A stretch of 6,343 nucleotides of DNA, taken from NCBI GenBank assembly GCA_027041035.1, contig JALULB010000391.1:1-6343 (forward strand), in the 5' to 3' direction. Under the pieces are notes generated by a model. That model made no database searches. It had not been told where the DNA came from and was given only the letters and a program-made list of their open reading frames with translations. This DNA is from Sedimenticola sp. (GTDB lineage Bacteria > Pseudomonadota > Gammaproteobacteria > Chromatiales > Chromatiaceae). The position numbers and the translations under genes were made by a program. Each line of letters starts with the position of its first letter. Within the stretch, counting starts at the first letter, position 1. Below are positions 1 to 6,335 of this stretch, piece by piece.

Positions 1-96
1 ACCGCGCAGTTGTCGATCATCGGCGCCATGCTGTTTCTGGCTCTGGCGCTGGCGCCACTCGCGACCGCGGCTTCCTTGAGGATAAGTCTCAGTTGA
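1..96 (+). CDS. ccmB: Heme exporter protein CcmB, C-terminal end (partial)
   Basis: Frame 1 is open from the first base to a TGA at 94-96 and gives the last 31 residues of a protein whose 5' part lies outside the window. The peptide is one hydrophobic helix (about residues 5-24 of the fragment) followed by ATAASLRISLS, which matches the usual end of CcmB, where the last membrane helix runs into an A-T-A-A-x-L-R-I-S-type tail. CcmB is the membrane subunit of the CcmAB ABC transporter, whose ATP hydrolysis is needed to release heme-loaded CcmE from CcmC. Its stop codon overlaps the ccmC start by four bases (TTGA), so the two genes are coupled. The call rests on a short peptide plus its position just before ccmC. 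Confidence 0.85.
   Translation, partial: TAQLSIIGAMLFLALALAPLATAASLRISLS
78..82 (+). promoter_or_regulatory. Ribosome binding site deciding the TTG start of ccmC
   Basis: GAGGA lies inside the end of ccmB, 10 bases before the TTG at 93-95 and 22 bases before the first in-frame ATG (105-107). The spacing is a little long for TTG but far too long for ATG, so TTG is preferred. TTG also gives the TTGA overlap with ccmB that matches the other junctions of the operon. Confidence 0.55.
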
Positions 97-845
97 ACAT
101 TTTCATGCGCTTTTACCATCGGCTGGCCTCGCCACGCCATTTCTACCAGATCGCCGGCCAGTGGATCCCGTGGCTGGGGGCGATCTCCCTGATACTGCTC
201 GCCTGGGGTCTGTATGAGGGCCTGCTCGTCGCGCCCACCGACTACCAGCAGGGCGAGAGCTACCGGATCATCTTCATCCACGTGCCCGCCGCGTGGATGT
301 CGATGTTCATCTACCTGATCATGGCGATCGCTGGCGCGATCAATCTGGTATGGCGCATGAAGATGGCCGAGGTGGTATTGGTCAGCAGCGCGCCGATCGG
401 CGCGGTGTTCGCCTTCCTCGCGCTGGTGACCGGTTCCCTGTGGGGAAAACCCATGTGGGGTACCTGGTGGGTATGGGACGCGCGCCTGACCTCGGAACTT
501 TTCCTGCTGTTTCTGTATCTAGGAATAATCGCGCTGCATGGCGCGATCGAGGACAAGCGCACCGCTGGACGCGCCGTGTCGATCCTGGCGCTGGTCGGGG
601 TCATCAATCTGCCGATCATCCATTTCTCGGTGGAATGGTGGAATACCCTGCACCAGGGCTCGACGGTATCGGTGATGGGCGGCTCGAAGATGGATTCCCG
701 CATGCTGCGGCCGTTGTTGATCATGAGCTTCGCGTTCAAGTTCTATTACGGCATGATCCTGTTCATGCGAGCGCGCAACGAGGTGCTGGACCGGGAGCGC
801 AACACCAGCTGGGTGCGCCAGATCGCGGAGGGTAAGGCGTCATGA
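93..845 (+). CDS. ccmC: Heme exporter protein CcmC (heme handling protein, 250 aa)
   Basis: CcmC is an inner-membrane protein of the heme handling family that binds heme at its periplasmic face and hands it to CcmE; it works with CcmA, CcmB and CcmD. The protein has six likely membrane helices and the family's tryptophan-rich WWD signature at residues 117-133 (W117, W122, W125, W126, W128, D129, R131, L132, T133). The two periplasmic histidines that ligate heme in the family are present: His63 in the FIHVPAA segment and His187 in the WWNTLHQGS segment, with the same spacing as His60 and His184 of E. coli CcmC. Length is normal. I chose the TTG start at 93 because of the GAGGA before it and the 4-base overlap with ccmB; an ATG four codons later (105) is the alternative. 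Its stop overlaps the ccmD start (ATGA, 842-845). Confidence 0.96.
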   Translation: MNIFMRFYHRLASPRHFYQIAGQWIPWLGAISLILLAWGLYEGLLVAPTDYQQGESYRIIFIHVPAAWMSMFIYLIMAIAGAINLVWRMKMAEVVLVSSAPIGAVFAFLALVTGSLWGKPMWGTWWVWDARLTSELFLLFLYLGIIALHGAIEDKRTAGRAVSILALVGVINLPIIHFSVEWWNTLHQGSTVSVMGGSKMDSRMLRPLLIMSFAFKFYYGMILFMRARNEVLDRERNTSWVRQIAEGKAS

Positions 846-1006
846 GTGAATTTCTGCATATGGGCGGTTACGCCTTCTATGTCTGGACCTCGTACGGGCT
901 GGCTTTCGTGCTGATGCTCGTGCTGTTTGTTTCACCGATGATCGAGAAGAAAAGGCTAATCGCCGGAATCGCGCGCAAACTGCGCCGGGAGAGGAGAGAA
1001 AAATGA
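842..1006 (+). CDS. ccmD: Heme exporter protein CcmD (54 aa)
   Basis: This small gene begins with ATG at 842 and ends with TGA at 1004-1006, giving 54 residues. CcmD is a small single-helix membrane protein that stabilises the CcmC-CcmE adduct and is needed to release holo-CcmE from the CcmABCD complex. The sequence shows the typical layout: a short N-terminus with the family pattern [12 protein letters not shown] (residues 8-19), one hydrophobic helix at about 18-33, and a strongly basic cytoplasmic tail ([13 protein letters not shown]). A good ribosome site, GGAGGG at 827-832, lies nine bases before the ATG within the end of ccmC. Both ends overlap neighbours by ATGA. The sequence is weakly conserved across the family in general, so the call rests on the N-terminal motif, topology and position between ccmC and ccmE. 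Confidence 0.93.
   Translation: MSEFLHMGGYAFYVWTSYGLAFVLMLVLFVSPMIEKKRLIAGIARKLRRERREK
987..998 (+). promoter_or_regulatory. Strong ribosome binding site for ccmE
   Basis: The purine run GGGAGAGGAGAG inside the end of ccmD contains AGGAG (992-996), six bases before the ccmE ATG at 1003. It is the strongest Shine-Dalgarno match in the window. The same bases encode the basic RERRE tail of CcmD. Confidence 0.75.
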
Positions 1007-1470
1007 CCCCCATTCGTAAAAAACGCCTGATGCTGGTCGGCTTGATGGTCGGCGCGGTCGGCATCGCCGCCGCGCTGGCACTGACCGCGTTCAACGACAA
1101 TCTGATGTATTTCTATTCCCCGGCCGAGATCTCCGCTGGCGAGGCGCCCAGCGGTCACCCGATCCGGGTCGGCGGGCTGGTGGTCGAGCATTCCGTCAAC
1201 CGCCAGGACGACGGTCTGACGGTGGCCTTCGATCTGACCGACAACAACAAGACGATCAAGGTCAACTATACCGGCATCCTGCCGGACCTGTTCCGCGAGG
1301 GTCAGGGCATCGTCGCGCTGGGTTCGCTGAACGACAAAAACGTCTTCGTCGCCTCCGAGGTACTCGCCAAGCATGACGAGAACTACATGCCGCCGGAGGT
1401 CGCCGATGCGCTGAAGACCGCGCACAACGACGGCATCGCCCAGCAGGCCGCGCGGAGTCTCGCGCAATGA
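1003..1470 (+). CDS. ccmE: Periplasmic heme chaperone CcmE (155 aa)
   Basis: CcmE is the membrane-anchored periplasmic chaperone that binds heme covalently through a histidine and carries it from CcmC to CcmF. The N-terminus is RKKR-type and cytoplasmic, followed by one uncleaved helix (about residues 9-30), then a periplasmic beta-barrel domain of the OB-fold kind with segments such as [12 protein letters not shown] and the [13 protein letters not shown] block. The heme-binding motif [13 protein letters not shown] occupies residues 121-133, with His124 as the covalent ligand and Tyr128 as the axial ligand (equivalent to His130 and Tyr134 of E. coli). The final 20 residues are a flexible tail. 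Length is normal, and this is the HxxxY class of CcmE, not the CxxxY class of archaea and some bacteria. It overlaps ccmD and ccmF by four bases each. Confidence 0.97.
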   Translation: MTPIRKKRLMLVGLMVGAVGIAAALALTAFNDNLMYFYSPAEISAGEAPSGHPIRVGGLVVEHSVNRQDDGLTVAFDLTDNNKTIKVNYTGILPDLFREGQGIVALGSLNDKNVFVASEVLAKHDENYMPPEVADALKTAHNDGIAQQAARSLAQ

Positions 1471-3455
1471 TCCCGGAGATTGGCAACTTCGCGCTGATCA
1501 TCGCGCTGTCGCTGGCGATTCTGCTGGCGGTATTCCCGCTGTGGGGCAGCCTGAACAACAACTACAACTGGATGCGCATGGCGCGTCCGCTGGCGGTCGG
1601 CATGTTCGCCTTCATGGCGATCTCCTTCGGCTGCCTGGTGGCTTCGTTTCTGAACAACGATTTCTCGGTGATCTATGTCGCCACCAACGGCAACAGCAAG
1701 CTGCCGCTGATGTACAAGATCTCCGCCGTGTGGGGCGCGCACGAGGGTTCGCTGCTGCTGTGGGCCTTTCTGCTCAGCGGCTGGACGCTGGCGATCGCGA
1801 TGTTCAGCCGTTCGCTGCCATTGCAAATGGTGTCGCGGGTGTTGTCGGTGATGGCCATCGTCGCGGTCGGCTTTCTGCTCTTCATGCTGGTCACCTCGAA
1901 CCCGTTCGATCGCATCTTCCCGGCACCGCTGGAAGGCCGCGACCTGAACCCGCTGTTGCAGGATCCGGGTCTGGCGATCCATCCGCCGATGCTCTACATG
2001 GGCTATGTGGGTTTCGCTGTCGCCTTCGGTTTCGCCATCGCGGCGTTGATCGGCGGCAAGCTGGACGCGGCCTGGGCGCGCTGGTCACGACCCTGGACGA
2101 CCATTGCCTGGGTATTCCTGACCGGCGGCATCGCGCTCGGCAGTTGGTGGGCCTATGACGAACTCGGCTGGGGTGGCTGGTGGTTCTGGGATCCGGTCGA
2201 GAACGCCTCGTTCATGCCCTGGCTGGTCGGCACCGCGCTGATGCATTCGCTGGCGGTCACCGAGAAGCGTGGCGCGTTCAAGAGCTGGACGGTGCTGCTC
2301 GCGATCGCGACCTTCTCGCTGAGCCTGCTCGGTACCTTCCTGGTGCGTTCCGGCGTATTGAACTCGGTGCATGCCTTCGCCAGCGACCCGGCGCGCGGCG
2401 TGTTCATCCTGATCTTCCTCTGCGTGGTCGTTGGCGGCTCGCTGGCGCTGTATGCCTGGCGCGCGCCCAGTGTTTCCAGTGGCGGCACCTTCGGCCTGCT
2501 GTCCCGCGAGACCTTTCTGCTGGTGAACAACCTGCTGCTCTCGGTGGTCGCCGCGATGGTGTTGTTCGGCACCCTCGCGCCGCTGATCTACGAGGCGATG
2601 GGCTGGGGCAAGATCTCGGTCGGCTTTCCATGGTTCAACCAGATGTTCGTGATCCTGACGCCACTGCTCGCGGTGGCGATCGGCGTCGGACCGTTGTCGC
2701 GCTGGAAGCACAACGATCCGAAATGGTTGTTCGCGCAATTGAAGAATGCCTTGATCGTCACCGCGATCATCGCGGTGATCGCATTGTTGCCTTGGGTCAA
2801 TCATGGCCATCTGCTGGTCTCGCTCGGCATCGTGCTGGCCGCGTGGATCGTCTCGACCCAGGTCGAAAGCCTGCGTCAGCGGGTACGCAACCGGCGCGGC
2901 ATCGGCGCCATCTGGCAGGACTTGCGCAATGGCAGCCGTTCCTACTACGGCATGTGGCTGGCGCATATCGGTGTTGCCGCGTTCATCATCGGCATCACCG
3001 GTGTGACCAACTTCGAGATCGAGCGCGACGTGCGCATGGCGCCCGGCGCAAAGGCAGAGATGGCCGGCTACGAGTTCGTCTTCGAAGGCGTGGTAAAAAC
3101 CATGGGGCCGAACTACGAAGCGGATCGCGGTCGCGTCAGCATCTACGAGGACGGCAAGAAGATCGGCGTGCTGGAACCAGAGAAGCGCATCTATTTCTCC
3201 CAGGCGAAGCCGATGACCGAGGCCGCGATCGATATCACCTGGTCGCGTGACCTGTATGTGTCGCTGGGCGAATCGCTGGGCAACGGCGAATGGGCGATGC
3301 GCCTGTACTACAAACCTTTCGTGCGCTGGATCTGGGCCGCCGCCATTCTGATGGCGCTCGGTGGTCTGCTGGCGATCAGCGATCGGCGCTACCGCCTGCT
3401 ACGGCGCAAGGCAACGATCAAGACACCCGTCGCCACGGCAGGAGCAAAGGCATGA
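1467..3455 (+). CDS. ccmF: Cytochrome c heme lyase subunit CcmF (662 aa)
   Basis: CcmF is the large multi-spanning membrane subunit of the heme ligation complex (CcmF-CcmH-CcmI). It takes heme from holo-CcmE, reduces it, and attaches it to the CXXCH motif of apocytochrome c. The sequence has many hydrophobic helices, the heme handling WWD signature at 233-247 (W235, W238, W239, W241, D242, P243), and the four conserved histidines: His172 (IHPPMLY), His260 (ALMHSLA), His302 (VHAFASDP) and His500 (LAHIG). These correspond to His173, His261, His303 and His491 of E. coli CcmF. A large periplasmic loop (about 515-615) comes before the last helix (about 618-638) and a short basic tail. Length matches the family. 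A GGAG at 1454-1457 serves the ATG at 1467, which overlaps the ccmE stop. Confidence 0.98.
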   Translation: MIPEIGNFALIIALSLAILLAVFPLWGSLNNNYNWMRMARPLAVGMFAFMAISFGCLVASFLNNDFSVIYVATNGNSKLPLMYKISAVWGAHEGSLLLWAFLLSGWTLAIAMFSRSLPLQMVSRVLSVMAIVAVGFLLFMLVTSNPFDRIFPAPLEGRDLNPLLQDPGLAIHPPMLYMGYVGFAVAFGFAIAALIGGKLDAAWARWSRPWTTIAWVFLTGGIALGSWWAYDELGWGGWWFWDPVENASFMPWLVGTALMHSLAVTEKRGAFKSWTVLLAIATFSLSLLGTFLVRSGVLNSVHAFASDPARGVFILIFLCVVVGGSLALYAWRAPSVSSGGTFGLLSRETFLLVNNLLLSVVAAMVLFGTLAPLIYEAMGWGKISVGFPWFNQMFVILTPLLAVAIGVGPLSRWKHNDPKWLFAQLKNALIVTAIIAVIALLPWVNHGHLLVSLGIVLAAWIVSTQVESLRQRVRNRRGIGAIWQDLRNGSRSYYGMWLAHIGVAAFIIGITGVTNFEIERDVRMAPGAKAEMAGYEFVFEGVVKTMGPNYEADRGRVSIYEDGKKIGVLEPEKRIYFSQAKPMTEAAIDITWSRDLYVSLGESLGNGEWAMRLYYKPFVRWIWAAAILMALGGLLAISDRRYRLLRRKATIKTPVATAGAKA

Positions 3456-3991
3456 AGCGCACGCTGAAGTTCATTCTGCCCTTGGCGATCTTCCTCGGTA
3501 TCGCGATCTTTCTGTATCGCGGCCTGAGCATCGATCCGCACGCGATCCCGTCACCGCTGATCGACAAGCCCTTGCCGGCGTTCGAACTGCCGCTACTGAC
3601 AGCGGAGGGCAAGAGCCTGTCGAACAAGGATCTGCTCGGCAAGGTCTACCTGCTGAACGTCTGGGCAACCTGGTGCGTCTCCTGCCGCGCCGAGCACCGC
3701 ACCCTGGTGCAACTCGCCCAATCCGGCCTGCTGGACATCTATGGCATCGACTGGAAGGACGATGACGCCGCCGCCCGGGTCTGGCTTAACCAGCTCGGGA
3801 ATCCGTACCAGGCGGTGATGGTCGACAAGAAGGGCCGCACCGCGATCGATCTCGGTGTGTATGGCGCGCCCGAGACCTTTCTGGTCGACAAGAAGGGCGT
3901 GATACGCAAGAAATACGCCGGCGCGATCACACCTTCCCTGCTGGAAAGCGAGATCCTCCCATTGGCGAAGAAACTGAGGGCTGAAAGTTGA
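3452..3991 (+). CDS. ccmG: Thiol:disulfide interchange protein CcmG / DsbE (179 aa)
   Basis: CcmG is a membrane-tethered periplasmic thioredoxin-like reductase that keeps the cysteines of apocytochrome c, or of CcmH, reduced; it receives electrons from DsbD/CcdA. The start is the ATG at 3452, preceded by AGGAG at 3440-3444 and overlapping the ccmF stop. The reading frame is open further upstream to 3290, but that part lies within ccmF and is not coding. The protein has a basic N-terminus, one anchor helix (about residues 6-22), and a thioredoxin fold with the active site WCVSC at 74-78 (Cys75, Cys78) in the typical NVWATWCxxCRAEH context. It also has the cis-proline Pro140 in the GAPETFLVD motif. 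The CVSC dipeptide is less common than CPTC or CVPC in this family but keeps both cysteines. Length is normal. Confidence 0.96.
   Translation: MKRTLKFILPLAIFLGIAIFLYRGLSIDPHAIPSPLIDKPLPAFELPLLTAEGKSLSNKDLLGKVYLLNVWATWCVSCRAEHRTLVQLAQSGLLDIYGIDWKDDDAAARVWLNQLGNPYQAVMVDKKGRTAIDLGVYGAPETFLVDKKGVIRKKYAGAITPSLLESEILPLAKKLRAES
3976..3980 (+). promoter_or_regulatory. Ribosome binding site deciding the TTG start of ccmH
   Basis: GAGGG lies near the end of ccmG, seven bases before the TTG at 3988-3990. No in-frame ATG occurs until residue 44 of CcmH, which is inside the conserved RCLVCQN region, so the TTG is needed to include the signal peptide. Spacing and context make this a confident start. Confidence 0.75.
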
Positions 3992-4467
3992 GCAAGACAT
4001 TATTGGCCGCCCTGCTGCTCGGGCTGAGCCTGTCGCTGCACGCGGCGAGCACGCTGGAGCAGTTCCACTTCGACAAGCAGCAGCAGACCGACGATTTCCG
4101 CGACCTGCTCGGACAGATGCGCTGTCTGGTCTGCCAGAACGAGTCGCTTGCCGCGTCGAACGCCGATCTGGCGCAGGATCTGCGCGAGGAACTGTACGAA
4201 CAGGTTGCCTCCGGCAAGAACAAGCAGGACGTGATCGACTTCATGGTCGCGCGTTATGGCGATTTCGTGCTGTACAAGCCGCCACTGCGGCCGTCGACCT
4301 ACCTGATCTGGTTCGGTCCGATCCTGCTGCTGCTGATCGGCGCGGTGATTCTCTATCGCATCCTGCGCAAGCAGACCTCGATGAAAGAGCCGACGCTGAC
4401 CGAAGCGGAAAAACAACGCGCCGAAGCGCTCCTCAAATCCACTGAATCCGACACACCTGCCTCATGA
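3988..4467 (+). CDS. ccmH: Cytochrome c maturation thiol protein CcmH (CycL type, 159 aa)
   Basis: CcmH is a membrane-anchored periplasmic protein that handles the thiols of apocytochrome c together with CcmG, within the CcmF-CcmH-CcmI ligation complex. The N-terminus is a clear cleavable signal peptide, with a likely cut after HAA at about residues 18-20. A three-helix-bundle domain follows, with the invariant motif RCLVCQNESLA at 45-55 (active cysteines Cys46 and Cys49), then the family block FMVARYGDFVLYKPPLRP (about 85-102). One membrane helix runs from about 104 to 124, and a short charged cytoplasmic tail ends the protein. This is the short form seen in Pseudomonas-like operons, in which the TPR part is a separate gene (ccmI). 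It starts with TTG, supported by the GAGGG at 3976-3980, and the stop of ccmG overlaps it (TTGA). Confidence 0.96.
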   Translation: MSKTLLAALLLGLSLSLHAASTLEQFHFDKQQQTDDFRDLLGQMRCLVCQNESLAASNADLAQDLREELYEQVASGKNKQDVIDFMVARYGDFVLYKPPLRPSTYLIWFGPILLLLIGAVILYRILRKQTSMKEPTLTEAEKQRAEALLKSTESDTPAS

Positions 4468-6173
4468 CTTTATTCTGGATCATTGCCGCCGGCCTGACGT
4501 TGCTGGCAATCGCGTTCGTTCTTTTTCCGCTGTTCTTCGGCAAATCCCAGGAGCAGGAGGATGTCGACCGGAACAAACTGAACATCGAGGTCATCCGCCA
4601 GCAACTCGCCGAGTTGGACGCCGATCTGGCCGCCGGCACCCTGGAACGGGAGCAGTACGACAAGGCGCGCGAGGATCTGGAGCGCGAGCTGCTGGCCGAC
4701 GTATCCGATGACGACGGCGCGGTGACGACCACCGGTAGCGGCAAATGGGCCTTTATCGTCTCCGCCATCCTGATTCCATTGATCGCCTTTCCGCTGTATT
4801 CCGCCATCGGCGGCTACGACGAACTGACCCAGGCACCCGTGGCGGCTCATCAAACCGCCCAGGGCGGCGCTGGAAAGAACCTGCCGCCACTGGACAAGAT
4901 GATCGGCGCGCTGGAAGCCAAGTTGCGGCAGGATCCGAACAACGTCCAGGGCTGGCAGTTGCTCGGCCGCACCTACATCGCGCTGAAACGCCCGACGGAC
5001 GCACGGAACGCCTACAAGAAGGCCTATGAACTCAGCCCGGAGGATCCCGATGTCCTGCTCGCCTACGCCGATGTGCTGGCCGCGCTGAACGACGACAGCT
5101 TCAGCGGAGAACCCGCGCGACTGGTGGACAAGGCACTGAAACTCTCGCCGGAACACCCGAACGGCCTGTGGATGGCCGGCGTCGTCGAATTCCAGCGCGG
5201 CGCGTTCAAGAAATCCGTCGCCCACTGGGAAAAACTGAAGACCATGCTGCCGCCGGCCAGCGAGAATCTCGCCGATCTGGATGCCGCGATCAAGGAAGCC
5301 CGCTCGCGCGCCGGCATGCCGGCACCCGCGGAACTGCCGTCGATCATGGCCGCCGCCAGTGGCAAGGGCATCCAGGTCACGGTGGATATCGATCCGGCGC
5401 TGAAGGGCCAGTACACGCCCGACGACACGGTATTCATCTACGCGAAGGCCATGTCCGGCCCGCCGATGCCGCTCGCCGTGGTACGCAAGAAGGTCTCCGA
5501 CCTGCCGGTCACCGTCACGCTGGATGACTCGATGGCAATGATGCCACGGTTGAAGCTGTCCGGTTTCCCTCGGGTGGCGATTGGCGCGCGCATCTCGAAG
5601 TCCGGCAAGCCAGTCGCGTCGGATGGCGATCTGGAAGGCAGTGTCGGCCCGGTTCCGACCCAGGGCGGCCAAGCCGTCTCGGTGACGATCGACCAGGTAC
5701 ACGGCGCCGCCCGGGTTCCATCGGCCCAGGCGCCGGTCGCGGAGGCCGCAAGCGAGTCGACGAAGGCCGTCGCGGTGGCTCCCGTTGCTCCAGCGACCCC
5801 TGCCCCGATGGCTCCGGCAGCCAGCGCCAGACCCGGCATCACAGTGCGGGTAGACATCGACCCGGCATTGAAGAGCCGTTACTCACCGAACGACCTGCTG
5901 TTCGTCTACGCCAAGGCCACATCCGGCCCGCCAATGCCACTCGCCGTGGTACGCAAACGCGCGGCCGACCTGCCGTTGACCGTCAGACTGGACGACTCGA
6001 TGGCGATGATGCCGCAACTGCGCCTGTCCGCTTTCCCCAAGGTCACCGTCGGCGCGCGCATCTCCAAATCCGGCCGGCCAATGGCCTCGCCGGGCGACCT
6101 GGAAGGCGTGGTCAGTCCGGTTCCCACCCGGGGAAGCGACGCCGTGACGATAACCATCAGCCAAGTCCGCTAG
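4464..6173 (+). CDS. ccmI: Apocytochrome c chaperone CcmI (CycH) with doubled C-terminal domain, 569 aa
   Basis: CcmI holds apocytochrome c in the periplasm for heme attachment and is the TPR subunit of the ligation complex. It has a first helix at about residues 3-25, then a charged, coiled-coil-like loop (about 33-80, rich in Leu, Glu, Arg) and a second helix at about 95-114. TPR repeats run from about 142 to 280 (for example GWQLLGRTYIALKRPTDARNAYKKAYELSP). The C-terminal beta-rich, probably Ig-like, CycH domain is present twice: residues 302-412 and 458-568, joined by an Ala/Pro-rich linker (413-457). CcmI proteins of this class usually have one such domain and about 400-430 residues, so the length excess matches one extra copy plus linker. 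The ATG overlaps the ccmH stop (ATGA), but no clear ribosome site precedes it, so translation probably depends on coupling to ccmH. The family call is certain; the role of the second domain is unknown. Confidence 0.95.
   Translation: MTLFWIIAAGLTLLAIAFVLFPLFFGKSQEQEDVDRNKLNIEVIRQQLAELDADLAAGTLEREQYDKAREDLERELLADVSDDDGAVTTTGSGKWAFIVSAILIPLIAFPLYSAIGGYDELTQAPVAAHQTAQGGAGKNLPPLDKMIGALEAKLRQDPNNVQGWQLLGRTYIALKRPTDARNAYKKAYELSPEDPDVLLAYADVLAALNDDSFSGEPARLVDKALKLSPEHPNGLWMAGVVEFQRGAFKKSVAHWEKLKTMLPPASENLADLDAAIKEARSRAGMPAPAELPSIMAAASGKGIQVTVDIDPALKGQYTPDDTVFIYAKAMSGPPMPLAVVRKKVSDLPVTVTLDDSMAMMPRLKLSGFPRVAIGARISKSGKPVASDGDLEGSVGPVPTQGGQAVSVTIDQVHGAARVPSAQAPVAEAASESTKAVAVAPVAPATPAPMAPAASARPGITVRVDIDPALKSRYSPNDLLFVYAKATSGPPMPLAVVRKRAADLPLTVRLDDSMAMMPQLRLSAFPKVTVGARISKSGRPMASPGDLEGVVSPVPTRGSDAVTITISQVR
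5367..5699 (+). repeat. CcmI C-terminal domain, copy 1 (residues 302-412)
   Basis: This is the first of two in-frame tandem copies of the CcmI C-terminal domain. It includes the core blocks SGPPMPLAVVR (331-341), LDDSMAMMP (353-361) and GARISKSG (374-381). Aligned without gaps to copy 2, I count 79 of 111 residues and about 245 of 333 bases identical. Copy 1 follows directly on the TPR part, as the single domain does in ordinary CcmI. Confidence 0.95.
5700..5834 (+). other. Ala/Pro-rich linker between the two CcmI C-terminal domains
   Basis: Residues 413-457 of CcmI are about 45 residues dominated by Ala, Pro, Val and Ser, with runs such as VAPVAPATPAPMAPAA. The composition suggests a flexible, extended, low-complexity spacer in the periplasm. 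It has no counterpart in the flanking domain copies and makes the repeat unit 468 bases from copy start to copy start. Confidence 0.85.
5835..6167 (+). repeat. CcmI C-terminal domain, copy 2 (residues 458-568)
   Basis: This second copy has the same 111-residue length as copy 1 and keeps all core blocks: SGPPMPLAVVR, LDDSMAMMP and GARISKSG. Differences are mostly conservative (Lys/Arg, Val/Ile, Asp/Asn), and many codons differ only at the third base. That indicates an older duplication kept under protein-level selection, not a fresh one. The gene stops one codon after this copy. Confidence 0.95.
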
Positions 6174-6209
6174 GAGCCTGTCGGGTTTAACTGATCGTAG
6201 CGAGGGAAA

Positions 6210-6223
6210 GACCGGTGACCGGT
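6210..6223 (+). repeat. Tandem GACCGGT repeat forming a near-palindrome
   Basis: GACCGGT occurs twice head to tail (6210-6216 and 6217-6223). Because ACCGGT is its own reverse complement, the 13 bases ACCGGTGACCGGT form a palindrome around a single central base. As RNA it could fold into a stem of six pairs (6209-6214 with 6220-6225, one of them G-U) with a five-base loop. A T-run follows only some ten bases later, so it is a poor terminator. Confidence 0.7.
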
Positions 6224-6253
6224 TTGAGGCCTATTTTTCGATCTTTTGAGGAG

Positions 6254-6268
6254 AATAGCACCGCTATT
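6254..6268. repeat. Perfect inverted repeat AATAGC-ACC-GCTATT
   Basis: Six-base arms (6254-6259 and 6263-6268) are exact reverse complements with a three-base loop. It is the first of a row of hairpins in the intergenic tail. No T-run follows, so a terminator role is not supported. Confidence 0.7.
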
Positions 6269-6274
6269 TGACGA

Positions 6275-6297
6275 AAACTTTGCCAGGAGCAAAGTTT
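6275..6297. repeat. Perfect 9-bp inverted repeat AAACTTTGC-CAGGA-GCAAAGTTT
   Basis: Nine-base arms (6275-6283 and 6289-6297) are exact reverse complements around a five-base loop. It is the longest perfect hairpin in the tail. Neither strand has a T-run directly after the stem, so an intrinsic terminator is not convincing; a structural role in a repeated element is the alternative. Confidence 0.8.
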
Positions 6298-6305
6298 CAC
6301 GCCAG

Positions 6306-6316
6306 CCCCGTAGGGG
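6306..6316. repeat. CCCC-GTA-GGGG stem with possible outer pairing
   Basis: Four G-C pairs close a three-base loop. CGCC at 6300-6303 can also pair with GGCG at 6320-6323 around it, which would extend the stem. That outer pairing would compete with the next hairpin (6320-6335), so the two folds are partly exclusive. Confidence 0.55.
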
Positions 6317-6319
6317 TGA

Positions 6320-6335
6320 GGCGCAGGGATGCGCC
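6320..6335. repeat. Perfect inverted repeat GGCGCA-GGGA-TGCGCC with GNRA-type loop
   Basis: Six-base arms (6320-6325 and 6330-6335) are exact reverse complements closing the tetraloop GGGA, which fits the stable GNRA loop class. GAATAAAA follows it on the + strand, which is not a terminator U-run. Confidence 0.75.

Noticed and set aside
2085..2966. A 293-codon open frame on the minus strand opposite ccmF
   Set aside because: Its composition (Gln, Arg, His, Asp-rich, no hydrophobic core) is that of an antisense shadow, and there is no independent sign of a gene.
2180..3250. A 356-codon open frame on the plus strand in a shifted frame inside ccmF
   Set aside because: It overlaps conserved CcmF sequence, including the WWD motif and histidine ligands, and its translation is Arg/Gly/Ala-rich low-complexity protein typical of out-of-frame reading.
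3290..3451. Upstream in-frame extension of ccmG giving a 233-residue protein
   Set aside because: The added 54 residues are read out of frame from the ccmF end and lack family similarity. The ATG at 3452 has a good AGGAG and gives a normal-length CcmG with its anchor helix at the N-terminus.
4470..5702. A 410-codon open frame on the minus strand, opposite ccmI
   Set aside because: It lies fully antisense to a certain gene with strong third-position G/C bias, which commonly opens antisense frames. Its translation is rich in Arg, Gly, His and Gln with no recognisable domain, and it matches no family I know.
6209..6240. Intrinsic terminator for the ccm operon formed by the GACCGGT hairpin and the following T-run
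   Set aside because: The T-run (6233-6237) begins several bases after the stem, the stem is only six pairs with one G-U, and the loop-stem geometry is weak. A terminator is possible but not supported well enough to annotate.
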